Positions 25,401 through 33,118 of a stretch of DNA of 64,000 bases are shown here, piece by piece (positions within the stretch are counted from its first letter, which is position 1; each line of letters starts with the position of its first letter). The notes below the pieces were generated by a model. It searched no databases. It was not told where the DNA came from and worked only from the letters and a program-made list of their open reading frames with translations. Made by a program: the position numbers and the translations under genes. The DNA comes from Hymenobacter arizonensis. GTDB lineage: Bacteria > Bacteroidota > Bacteroidia > Cytophagales > Hymenobacteraceae. The stretch lies in contig NZ_FOXS01000002.1 of the NCBI RefSeq assembly GCF_900115775.1, positions 1,147,129-1,211,128 on the forward strand. The letters are read 5' to 3'.

Positions 25401-26764
25401 GCCACTTTTTGCCCTACTTGCTCCGGCGCCGCCTGCTGGCCGTGGTGTGGCCGACGGAAGGTGGAGAGCGTACCACGTCTCTGCTGATTTTAGCAATTGC
25501 CGTTTTTTACGGTGCAGGGCTGGGCCTGCTGCTGAACACGGCTTCGGAAAGCGAAAATATAGCCGAACTGATGCCCAAGTTGCTTATTGGCTTGAATGCC
25601 ACGCTGCTGGTGTCGTCGCTGCTCGTGGATTTCGTACCGTCGTTTCGGCCCGTGACGCGGCCACTGCCGGAGCATTTTCCAGTTTCGGCGCGCCTCAACG
25701 TAGTGACGGCTTTTCTGCTTGACTTCATTTCGCTGCGGCGCCTCACCATGGCCGTAGGCTTACTAACGGCTTTGCTGGTGGCGCCTAGCCATACCTCGGT
25801 GCTGGGGTTTGGGGTGTTGTTGCTGCTGGCCGGGGGCACGCTGAGTTTCAACCTGCGGCTGCTGTTTTCCTTACAACGGTGGCACCACCCACTAATGGTG
25901 CTGCACGTAGCCAGCCTGGGACTCATGGCTTGGTGGATGAGCAACCCCGAAGGGCCATATTATGTGGCGCTGGGCCTTGGCACGGCCCTGCTGCCGTGGC
26001 TACTGTGGGCCGTGCAGCTGCGCTGGCTGGGTCCGTTCTTCAGTGCCCGTTATTTACCTGTCGAGGCACCGGTCGCTTCCACTTCAAACCAGCTGTTGCT
26101 GCGGCTATCGCCCGAGTGGAAGCTGTATGTGCGCAAAACCTGGTTGCCCTTGCTCATAGGACTGGTGTTCAAGCTGATTATGGTAGGCTTCGGCGGTTAT
26201 CTACTTAACAAGGAAGGAAAGCCTCCACAAACCGGGTTTTTTACAGTCTTCTTTATGGCTTTTCTGCCTGCCATCGGGTTCACCTACGTTAACAATAACT
26301 TTTTTGGCTTTATGGGGCCGCTGGTGAGCAATGAGTTGCAGCGGCTCGGCCTCACGCGCCGCCTGCTGGGGCTGTACGCACGGCTGGTGGGGGCAGTGGT
26401 CCTGGTAGACTGCCTGCTGTCGGTGGCGCTGCTGGCTGGCTTGTTTCCGAGCAGTGGTGGCAAGATGCTGGGCCTGCTTCCGTTGGCCTCGGCCTCGTTT
26501 TTAAGCCTGGGGCTATGGGGCAGCTTATACCGGGCCCAACCCGTGTCAAAGAGTATTGATTTTGCCAAAATGCGCACGAACACCTCTCAACTTATGAGCC
26601 TCGGTACCATGAGCGTGGGTGCGTTTTTGTACTTCGTGCCTTTGTGGTGGGTGCGTATTCTGGTAGCTGCGCTGCTGGCTGCTTCGGTGGCGTGGCCAGT
26701 GCGGGCCGTGCTGCGGAACGACGGCGACCTGCGTCGGCGACTGTGGCGCAGCATTGGCGCGTGA
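25379..26764 (+). CDS. ABC transporter-associated membrane protein
   Basis: This 461-residue protein has about ten to twelve hydrophobic segments, with LLILAIAVFYGAGLGLLLNT, LGFGVLLLLAGGTLSFNLRL and IGFTYVNNNFFGFMGPLVSN as examples. It begins inside the ATPase gene and is its likely permease partner. It has no clear match to a well-characterised permease; the organisation resembles the ABC-2-type/EcsB-like export permeases in which one long membrane protein forms a homodimer. The start at 25379 (ATGGCTGACC) is the only good one. A bidirectional terminator follows the stop. Confidence 0.75.
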   Translation: MADHAALGHFLPYLLRRRLLAVVWPTEGGERTTSLLILAIAVFYGAGLGLLLNTASESENIAELMPKLLIGLNATLLVSSLLVDFVPSFRPVTRPLPEHFPVSARLNVVTAFLLDFISLRRLTMAVGLLTALLVAPSHTSVLGFGVLLLLAGGTLSFNLRLLFSLQRWHHPLMVLHVASLGLMAWWMSNPEGPYYVALGLGTALLPWLLWAVQLRWLGPFFSARYLPVEAPVASTSNQLLLRLSPEWKLYVRKTWLPLLIGLVFKLIMVGFGGYLLNKEGKPPQTGFFTVFFMAFLPAIGFTYVNNNFFGFMGPLVSNELQRLGLTRRLLGLYARLVGAVVLVDCLLSVALLAGLFPSSGGKMLGLLPLASASFLSLGLWGSLYRAQPVSKSIDFAKMRTNTSQLMSLGTMSVGAFLYFVPLWWVRILVAALLAASVAWPVRAVLRNDGDLRRRLWRSIGA

Positions 26765-26787
26765 TGCGTTCAATTTCGCCAATATCA

Positions 26788-26822
26788 AAAAAAACTCTCC
26801 TGTGCTACACAGGAGAGTTTTA
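26788..26822. terminator. Bidirectional intrinsic terminator
   Basis: A perfect stem (AAACTCTCCTGTG/CACAGGAGAGTTT) with a 3-base loop and A/T tracts at both sides lies between the convergent ABC permease and protease genes. It can serve both strands. Confidence 0.92.
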
Positions 26823-26840
26823 TCGCTAATAAGCGCTTGG

Positions 26841-28490
26841 CTATTCGATAACCAGTTTGCGGCCCGTGCCGGCTACTGCGAGCCAATAGGTGCCCGGGGG
26901 CAGGGCAAGGGGCAATTGCAGCGTGGGTGCTGCTAGAATCCGCCGATATACCACTTGGCCGATGCTATTAAAGAGGCGCACTTCTTGGTTCAGCAGGCGG
27001 GAGTCTGTTGTTTTTAGGGTGAGGTGATGACTGGCTGGGTTGGGGAATAGCTGCAGCGCCGAGGCAGGCACTCGCGGAGTGGCAGCACTCGTAACCACTG
27101 AGGCAAGGGCGCGGGCGGCGTTCACGCGGCCAAACCCATAGTACTGGTCCCAACCGGCAACATCTTCGCTGGGTTGGCCTATTTGGTCATCGGCCGTCGA
27201 TTGCAGCGTGGATTTTACCTGCGCTGGAGTTAATTGGGGCCGGATGGTCAGCAACAGCGATGCGAGGCCGACAACGTGCGGCGTGGCCTGCGATGTACCG
27301 CCCCAATAGCTGTTGTAATTGGTATTAGAGGTGTGACTCAGGCCGTAGATGTAGTTGCCGGGTGCCACCACCGAAATGTGGGCGCCGTAGTTGCTGCCGC
27401 TGGTGGTACTCCAGAAAAACGGACTCGTGCGGGCGTCGTCGGGGTTAGTAGAGCCCACGGCGATGACGCCCGTCATGGCGGCCGGGTAGTAGGAGGTGCT
27501 GCTGTTGGTGTTCATGGTGCAGGCCACCACCACCACGCCTTGCTGGTTGGCAAAAGCGATGGCATCCTGCATGGCCTGCGAAAAAGAAATCCCGCCCATC
27601 GACATGTTGATGACGCGGGCGCCGTTGTTCACAGCGTAGAAGATGCTGCTTGTCCACCAGGAGTAGAATCCATTATTTTGGGAATCCAACGCTTTGCAAA
27701 CCATTAACTTGCAGCCCCAATTCACACCTGCGTAGCCCAGTGAGTTATTGCCCGAAGCGCCAATGATGCCCGCAATGTTGGTGCCGTGGCCCTGGTCGTC
27801 GGTGGGGTTACTGGTATTGGATACAAAATTCCAGCCCTGCACATCGTCGATGTAGCCGTTCTGGTCGTCGTCAATGTTATTGCCGGGTATCTCCCGGCGA
27901 TTGCGCCAAATGCGTCGGTCAAGCTCGGGGTGGTCGAGCTTGCAGCCGCTGTCGATGATAGCCACCGTGACGGAAGAGTCGCCGCGGGTGATGGCCCACC
28001 CGTCTTCCATGCTAATGTCGGCCCCGGCTCGGGCCGCGGAGAGGGTAAACGAACCCGTGTTTTTTAAGCCCCACTGGCGGTTATACAGGGCGTCGTTTGG
28101 CACGAAGCTTTGCACGCCGCCGCCCTGCCCAGCTGCGTCCAGCTCCACGTAGCGGAACAGGCCAGTTTGCTCGTAATCTTTAACTGCTTGCTGCACATCG
28201 GTGCCCGCAGGCAGGGTAATAAGATACATGGCCGGTGCCGCAACGGCCGCGCCCCGATTCTGGGGGCGGCCCGGGTTCAGGACCTGCACCTGCATCGCTC
28301 CGTGGCGGCGGTTCAATTGTTCAAATGCTTGCTCTTTGGCCGTGGCCGCAACCGGGCGGGCGGCTCCTGTAGCGGGAGCGAGGTCGTCGTTTAGTCGCAC
28401 AACAAGGCGCGGGGCCGGCGCTACGGCCTGAGCATAAGCGCCAACTCCCAAGGTCAGCAGCAGAGCAAGCGTGGTAAAGAGTTTTTTCAA
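26841..28490 (-). CDS. Subtilisin-like serine protease with type IX sorting domain
   Basis: The protein has 549 residues from a TTG at 28490, at which a good signal peptide begins (read as MKKLFTTLALLLTLGVGAYA, then Q); the open frame upstream to 28607 gives no signal peptide. The S8 peptidase triad is seen: Asp in TVAIIDSGCKLDHPEL, His in GHGTNIAGIIGASG and Ser in GGTSQATPHVVGLASLL. The C-terminal 75 residues (LQLFPNPASHHLTL, then LFNSIGQVVYRRIL, then GTYWLAVAGTGRKLVIE) form a type A sorting domain for type IX secretion, so the protease should be surface-attached or extracellular. It is divergent from prmA. Confidence 0.93.
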   Translation of the reverse strand: MKKLFTTLALLLTLGVGAYAQAVAPAPRLVVRLNDDLAPATGAARPVAATAKEQAFEQLNRRHGAMQVQVLNPGRPQNRGAAVAAPAMYLITLPAGTDVQQAVKDYEQTGLFRYVELDAAGQGGGVQSFVPNDALYNRQWGLKNTGSFTLSAARAGADISMEDGWAITRGDSSVTVAIIDSGCKLDHPELDRRIWRNRREIPGNNIDDDQNGYIDDVQGWNFVSNTSNPTDDQGHGTNIAGIIGASGNNSLGYAGVNWGCKLMVCKALDSQNNGFYSWWTSSIFYAVNNGARVINMSMGGISFSQAMQDAIAFANQQGVVVVACTMNTNSSTSYYPAAMTGVIAVGSTNPDDARTSPFFWSTTSGSNYGAHISVVAPGNYIYGLSHTSNTNYNSYWGGTSQATPHVVGLASLLLTIRPQLTPAQVKSTLQSTADDQIGQPSEDVAGWDQYYGFGRVNAARALASVVTSAATPRVPASALQLFPNPASHHLTLKTTDSRLLNQEVRLFNSIGQVVYRRILAAPTLQLPLALPPGTYWLAVAGTGRKLVIE

Positions 28491-28729
28491 GTAGAAAGTA
28501 GAAAAGAAGTGGAAAATAGCTTCTGGTCTTGTAGCAAGCCAAAGCACAGTAGCGAACCGAAATATACATCTTGAGCTATCGATGTAGTGAGCGACCCAAG
28601 AAAACAAAAAGCTGCGGCAGCGAGGCTAATCTGGGAGGCCGTTCCAGAAAAAAGTAAAGCGCTAGCGAAGCGAGCTGCTTCTTTTGCCGCGACTTTTGTA
28701 GACTTTTTACTATTGACACACCCTGGCAA

Positions 28730-29560
28730 ATGGATTTTATTGAACTGAGCGTTGAGGCGCCGCGCGAGCTGGCCGATATCCTGGTGGCCGAACTGGCTGA
28801 GGTAGGCTTCGACACCTTTGAAGACACCGATGAAGGCTTCCGGGCTTACACCACCGAAGATGTTTTCAACCCCGATGCGGTGGCCGAAATCATGAGCCGC
28901 TACGCTGGTATTGGCGAGCTCAACCACTCGCACCGCGTCATCACCCGCCAAAACTGGAACGCTGAGTGGGAGAAGAACTTCCAGCCGCTCATCATTGCGG
29001 AGCGGGTATCGGTGCGGGCGCCGTTCCACTCCGAGCCCGCTGGCGTGGACTATGACATCGTCATCATGCCGCGCATGTCCTTCGGCACGGGCCACCACGA
29101 AACCACGGCCCTGATGATAGAAAACCAGCTCGATGTGGACCATAAGGGCCTGCGCGTGCTGGACATGGGCACTGGTACTGGCATTCTGGCCATTATGGCT
29201 GAGATGCTGGGCGCCCGCCAGATTCTGGCTGTCGATACCGAGCCCTGGACCGTGGAAAATGCCCGCGACAACGCCGCCGAAAACCAGTGCCGTACCATCG
29301 AGTGCCGCTTGGGCGGCGTCGAAACCCTCGCCGAGGAAGAGCCTTTCGACCTCATTCTGGCCAACATCAACCGCAACGTCCTGCTCGAGGACATGCACGA
29401 GTATGCCCGCCTGCTGCCCAGCGGCCGGCCCATACTTTTCAGTGGCTTCTACGAGGAAGACCTGGCCAAGATTACGGCCGAGGCTACTAAGTGCGGCCTG
29501 CGCTACCAACGCCACCGCACGCTGCGGAGCTGGGTGTCGGCCATCTTCGAGAAAGAATAG
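28730..29560 (+). CDS. prmA: Ribosomal protein L11 methyltransferase
   Basis: The protein has 276 residues. PrmA methylates ribosomal protein L11. The N-terminal domain recognises L11 (MDFIELSVEAPRELADILVA) and the SAM-binding Rossmann domain has MRMSFGTGHHETTALMIENQ and VLDMGTGTGILAIMAEMLGA, followed by LILANINRNVLLEDM, which has the NxxR/N family motif (FDLILANINR). Length and motifs are normal. It lies 240 bases from the divergently transcribed protease gene and is a monocistron immediately before the pectin island. Confidence 0.96.
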   Translation: MDFIELSVEAPRELADILVAELAEVGFDTFEDTDEGFRAYTTEDVFNPDAVAEIMSRYAGIGELNHSHRVITRQNWNAEWEKNFQPLIIAERVSVRAPFHSEPAGVDYDIVIMPRMSFGTGHHETTALMIENQLDVDHKGLRVLDMGTGTGILAIMAEMLGARQILAVDTEPWTVENARDNAAENQCRTIECRLGGVETLAEEEPFDLILANINRNVLLEDMHEYARLLPSGRPILFSGFYEEDLAKITAEATKCGLRYQRHRTLRSWVSAIFEKE

Positions 29561-29591
29561 GTGGGGCCTTCGGCCAGCTGCGTAGGTTGGC

Positions 29592-29609
29592 ATCGTTCCC
29601 GGTAACGAT
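29592..29609. promoter_or_regulatory. LacI-type operator upstream of the PL1 pectate lyase gene (site a)
   Basis: ATCGTTCCCGGTAACGAT is an almost perfect palindrome with a central CG, the hallmark of LacI-family operators. The flanking sequence TGCGCGAATAAAGG matches the flanks of sites at 36047 and 45714. It ends 137 bases before the ATG of the PL1 gene. It probably binds the LacI regulator encoded at 31704-32735. Confidence 0.75.
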
Positions 29610-29746
29610 TGCGCGAATAAAGGAGGCCTAAAAGGCATTTCCGGGCTGGTTCGGCTCATAATATTAGAATAAGATTGGTCGGGCTGCTGCCGCTATTTAG
29701 TAGCGGGGGTAGCTCGATTTTACTCTATTCTGACCTTGCCTCCCTG

Positions 29747-31528
29747 ATGTTCTATTTCTCTACCCGCTGCTTCGTTTCCTCCATTAGCCGGTTAAGGCAG
29801 GCGGCCCGCTTAGGCTTCGGAGTGGTTGCTGCCCTGGCCGGCCTGGCAGCCACTGTGCCCGCACAAGCGCAGCAGTTGGCTTTTCCGGGGGTAGAGGGCG
29901 CGGGGCGGTTTGTGACCGGAGGACGGGGCCTAGCTGCCACGCCCACCACGGTATTTGAGGTGACCAGCCTGGCCGATACCAACGTGCCGGGTACGCTGCG
30001 CTACGCCATCAGCCAGCCGGCGTCGGCTGCATTGCACCGCACCATTGTGTTTCGGGTGTGTGGCACCATTCACCTCACGGACCGGATGAATATTCCGGCC
30101 AACACCACCATTGCGGGCCAGACAGCCCCCGGCGACGGCATCTGCATTGCCGACCGCCAAGTGACCGTGAGCGGCAACAACGTCATCATTCGGTACATGC
30201 GCTTCCGCCTCGGCGACCGGTACCCACAAATCACTAACATCGGCATGGTGAACGGCAATGGCGACGAAGACGCCCTCAGCAGCCAGGAGCGCAAGAACAT
30301 TGTCATCGACCACTGCACCATGAGCTGGAGCATGGACGAGGCCTTCACGTTCTACGGCGCGGCCACCGACTCCATGACCCTGCAGTGGAACCTCATCAGC
30401 GAGCCACTGAACTACTCTTACCACTTCGAAACCGGCGACAACGACTACCAGCGCCACGGCTACGGCGGCATTTGGGGCGGGCGGCGCGCCAGCTTCCACC
30501 ACAACTTGTTTGCGCACTGCCTCAGCCGCACGCCGCGCTGGAACGGCACCCGCTACGGCGCGGCCATTGGTGCGGAGAACTGCGATTTTCGCAACAACGT
30601 CATCTACAACTGGGGCTCGAACAACGTGCACGGGGGCGAGGGCGGCAACTATAACATCGTCAACAATTACTACAAGGCTGGCCCCAACACCAGCTCAGGC
30701 TCGCGCTTCCGCATCTGGAATCCTTACCGGCAAACCACCGCGCCGGTGTTGCCCTACGCCCAGGCATACCTGGCCGGCAACTACGTAGACGGGTCGCCAG
30801 CTAACACTGGGCGTAACTGGGTGGGCGTTACCATGCAGGGCGGTACCCTGGCCGATACGGTGCAATCGAAGGTGAGCACACCGTTCGACATGGCGCCTCT
30901 CAACACGCAGTCAGCCACCGATGCTTACGCCTCCGTGCTGGTCAACGTGGGCTGCGTGCTGCCCACCCGCGACGCCGTCGACCAGCGCATTATCAAGGAA
31001 GTGCAGGACCGCACCGGTAGCATCATCGACGTGCAGGGCGGCTTCCCGGCGCGTACGCCCTACAGCACCTCCCAGACTGCCTGGCCCGTGCTCAGTTGCG
31101 GCCCCGCGCCCGCCGACACCGACCACGACGGCATGACCGACGCCTACGAGCTGGCCAACGGCCTCGACCCCAACAACCCCGCCGACCGCCAAGGCATCGC
31201 CGCCAACGGCTACACCAACCTCGAAAACTACCTTAACGGCCTCGTGACCGTAGTGACCAGCGGCAAAAAAGCCACCGGCGCCATCGTGGAGCCGTTGCGC
31301 CTGTTTCCTAATCCCGCCAGCGAGCGGCTCACGGTGGAACACCCCCGGGCCAGCACAACGGCCGCGCTAGTGGTCTACAACTTCGTAGGCCAGCGCGTGG
31401 CCTCGTTCGTCCCCGCGGCTGGAGGTGCCTCCACCGCCGTAAACATCGGCACTTTGGCCAAAGGCAATTACCTGCTGGTGTACACCGATGCCAACGTGAG
31501 CCTGACGGCCAAGTGCACCCGGGAGTAG
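29747..31528 (+). CDS. Pectate lyase, PL1 family, with type IX sorting tail
   Basis: The protein has 593 residues from the ATG at 29747 (MFYFSTRCFVSSISRLRQAA, with signal peptide ending AQAQ). It cleaves polygalacturonate by beta-elimination to 4,5-unsaturated oligomers. The parallel beta-helix shows the PL1_2 pattern: AFPGVEGAGRFVTGGRGLAA, FEVTSLADTNVPGTLRYAIS, IIRYMRFRLGDRY, IDHCTMSWSMDEAFTF, and HHNLFAHCLSRTPRW, followed by a thrombospondin type 3-like calcium loop (DTDHDGMTDAYELANGLDPN). A C-terminal type A sorting domain (RLFPNPASERLTVEH...GNYLLVYTD) indicates type IX secretion. Operator site a lies upstream. Confidence 0.9.
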   Translation: MFYFSTRCFVSSISRLRQAARLGFGVVAALAGLAATVPAQAQQLAFPGVEGAGRFVTGGRGLAATPTTVFEVTSLADTNVPGTLRYAISQPASAALHRTIVFRVCGTIHLTDRMNIPANTTIAGQTAPGDGICIADRQVTVSGNNVIIRYMRFRLGDRYPQITNIGMVNGNGDEDALSSQERKNIVIDHCTMSWSMDEAFTFYGAATDSMTLQWNLISEPLNYSYHFETGDNDYQRHGYGGIWGGRRASFHHNLFAHCLSRTPRWNGTRYGAAIGAENCDFRNNVIYNWGSNNVHGGEGGNYNIVNNYYKAGPNTSSGSRFRIWNPYRQTTAPVLPYAQAYLAGNYVDGSPANTGRNWVGVTMQGGTLADTVQSKVSTPFDMAPLNTQSATDAYASVLVNVGCVLPTRDAVDQRIIKEVQDRTGSIIDVQGGFPARTPYSTSQTAWPVLSCGPAPADTDHDGMTDAYELANGLDPNNPADRQGIAANGYTNLENYLNGLVTVVTSGKKATGAIVEPLRLFPNPASERLTVEHPRASTTAALVVYNFVGQRVASFVPAAGGASTAVNIGTLAKGNYLLVYTDANVSLTAKCTRE

Positions 31529-31573
31529 CCGCAAGCGGCTGACCAGGTAATAGTAAAGCAAAAAACGCTAGGT

Positions 31574-31675
31574 CCGGGCTTGTCAAAACAACTCTACCAT
31601 GAGAAATGAATTCTACTTGGTGAGTGTGGTTCTCTTCGCTGCAACGAAGCGGTAGAGTTGCTTTGACAAGCCCGG
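31574..31675. repeat. Inverted repeat with 25-bp arms between PL1 and lacI-type genes
   Basis: Left arm begins CCGGGCTTGTCAAAACAACT (31574-31598) and its mirror ends at 31675 with one mismatch. The loop is 52 bases. It is not related to families 1 or 2. It lies 46 bases after the PL1 stop and 29 bases before the end of the regulator gene, so it may act as a bidirectional terminator for the two convergent genes. Confidence 0.85.
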
Positions 31676-31703
31676 CCTGACGTATTGATTGAATGCAGTG
31701 CTG

Positions 31704-32735
31704 CTAACCTACCAGCTTGGGCGCCGGGCGCGAAGACTCGCGTACCACCAAAGTGGTGGGCAGCTTCATGGTGCTGGGCCCCGTGCTCTTATGCTTGCGC
31801 TCGATGAGCTCAATGAGGCGTTCGGCGGCCAGCTGGCCTATTTCCAGTGCGGGTTGGGTCACGGTGCTCAGCGGCGGGTTCAGCAAGTGGGCCGACTGCG
31901 AGTTGGTGAAGCTGAGCAGCGCCACTTGGCCGGGAATGTCGACGCCGCGCTCGCGCAAGGCGGCCAGGCAACCCAGGGCCAGGCGGTCGCTGGCCGTGAA
32001 AAAAGCATCGGGTGGGGGCGAAAGCGCCAGCAGCTCATCTACCAGGGGGCCGGCCTCGTCGGGACCGAAGGTGCCGTAGCGCACCAAGTTTTCGTCGTAG
32101 GGCACTCCGTATTGCTCTAGGGCCGCACGGTAGCCCGCCAGCCGCTCCTGCGTGATGCTGAGGTAGGGCGGAATGGTGAGGTGCGCAATGCGGCGGCGGC
32201 CAGTTTGCAGCAGATGGGATGTGGCAGCGTAGGCCCCGCCGAAGTTGTCGGCCACTACCTTGGTCACGTCCACTTCGCTGGTTACGCGGTCGAACAGCAC
32301 CAGCGGCATGCCTTGCTCGTGCAGGGCTTTGAGGTGCGCAACGTCGGAGGTTTCGCTGGAAAGCGACAGCAGCAGGCCATCGACGCGGCGCGACACGGCT
32401 TGCTGAATGTTGGCTACTTCCCGCTCGTAAGACTCGTGGGTTTGGAAGATAATGACGTGGTAGCCCCGGTTGTAAGCAATGGCTTCAATGCCGTTGATGG
32501 CCTGCGAAAAGAAGTTGTTCGCAATCTGGGGCACAATGACGGCCAGGGCCTTGCTGCTGCTGCCTTTCAGGCTGAGGGCAATGGGGTTGGGGCGGTAGTT
32601 GAGGCGTTCGGCGTACTCCATCACCAGCCGCTTGGTTTCGGGGCTGATTTCGTAGCTGTCGCGCAAGGCCCGCGACACCGTCGAAGTCGACAGGTTCAGG
32701 GCGTGCGCAATATCCTTGATGGTGACGGGGTCCAA
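31704..32735 (-). CDS. LacI-family transcriptional regulator of the pectin island
   Basis: The protein has 343 residues. The start is a TTG at 32735: an in-frame TAG lies four codons upstream and the next ATG would remove the DNA-binding domain. The LacI helix-turn-helix is VTIKDIAHALNLSTSTVSRA with hinge SPETKRLVMEYAERLNYRPN, and the sugar-binding core contains AVIVPQIANNFFSQAINGIE, VDGLLLSLSS and LSFTNSQSAHLLNPPLSTVT. It probably senses a pectin breakdown product such as KDG or a galacturonate derivative. It faces the TonB-plug gene across a 383-base divergent region. The five operator-like sites in the window are its likely targets. Confidence 0.93.
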   Translation of the reverse strand: MDPVTIKDIAHALNLSTSTVSRALRDSYEISPETKRLVMEYAERLNYRPNPIALSLKGSSSKALAVIVPQIANNFFSQAINGIEAIAYNRGYHVIIFQTHESYEREVANIQQAVSRRVDGLLLSLSSETSDVAHLKALHEQGMPLVLFDRVTSEVDVTKVVADNFGGAYAATSHLLQTGRRRIAHLTIPPYLSITQERLAGYRAALEQYGVPYDENLVRYGTFGPDEAGPLVDELLALSPPPDAFFTASDRLALGCLAALRERGVDIPGQVALLSFTNSQSAHLLNPPLSTVTQPALEIGQLAAERLIELIERKHKSTGPSTMKLPTTLVVRESSRPAPKLVG

Positions 32736-33118
32736 GCGCTTTGACTAAGTGAGGTAGAGTAAACAGCTGTTCCAGTAGGCCAGTGGCTTTTCCTGAATGA
32801 CCAGATTTAGCGGCGCGGCTGGTTTTTGGAAAGGGACCCGATGCGGGGCTCTGACCAGCGCCGATACCCTTGTGGAATGGGCAGCCGGCACGGCAGCACA
32901 CACCTTCTGGAAATCTTTACCTAGCTAAATCTATTACAAGAGTAACAAATTTTGGCTAATTCTGAGCCGTTGGGCCATGTTGCTTCGCGGCGGCGCATTC
33001 AATTTGCTCTTGGCTTGCGCAGGGCAAGCGGCCGGCTTTGTGGCTTCGCCATCTTTGTGCCGTAATTTTCTGGTCGGTTTAAATTCTTAAACCACCCGTT
33101 TTCGATTGGATTGCAAAC
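32736..33118. other. Divergent promoter region between lacI-type and TonB-plug genes
   Basis: This stretch of 383 bases holds the two divergent promoters. No ATCGTT-type operator was found in it, so autoregulation through that motif is not supported. A CATCTTTG that resembles a -7 box occurs at about 33050. No small gene was recognised. Confidence 0.5.

Noticed and set aside
28491..29659. Long open frame on the minus strand across prmA
   Set aside because: It is the antisense shadow of prmA, whose motifs are all intact in the other strand.
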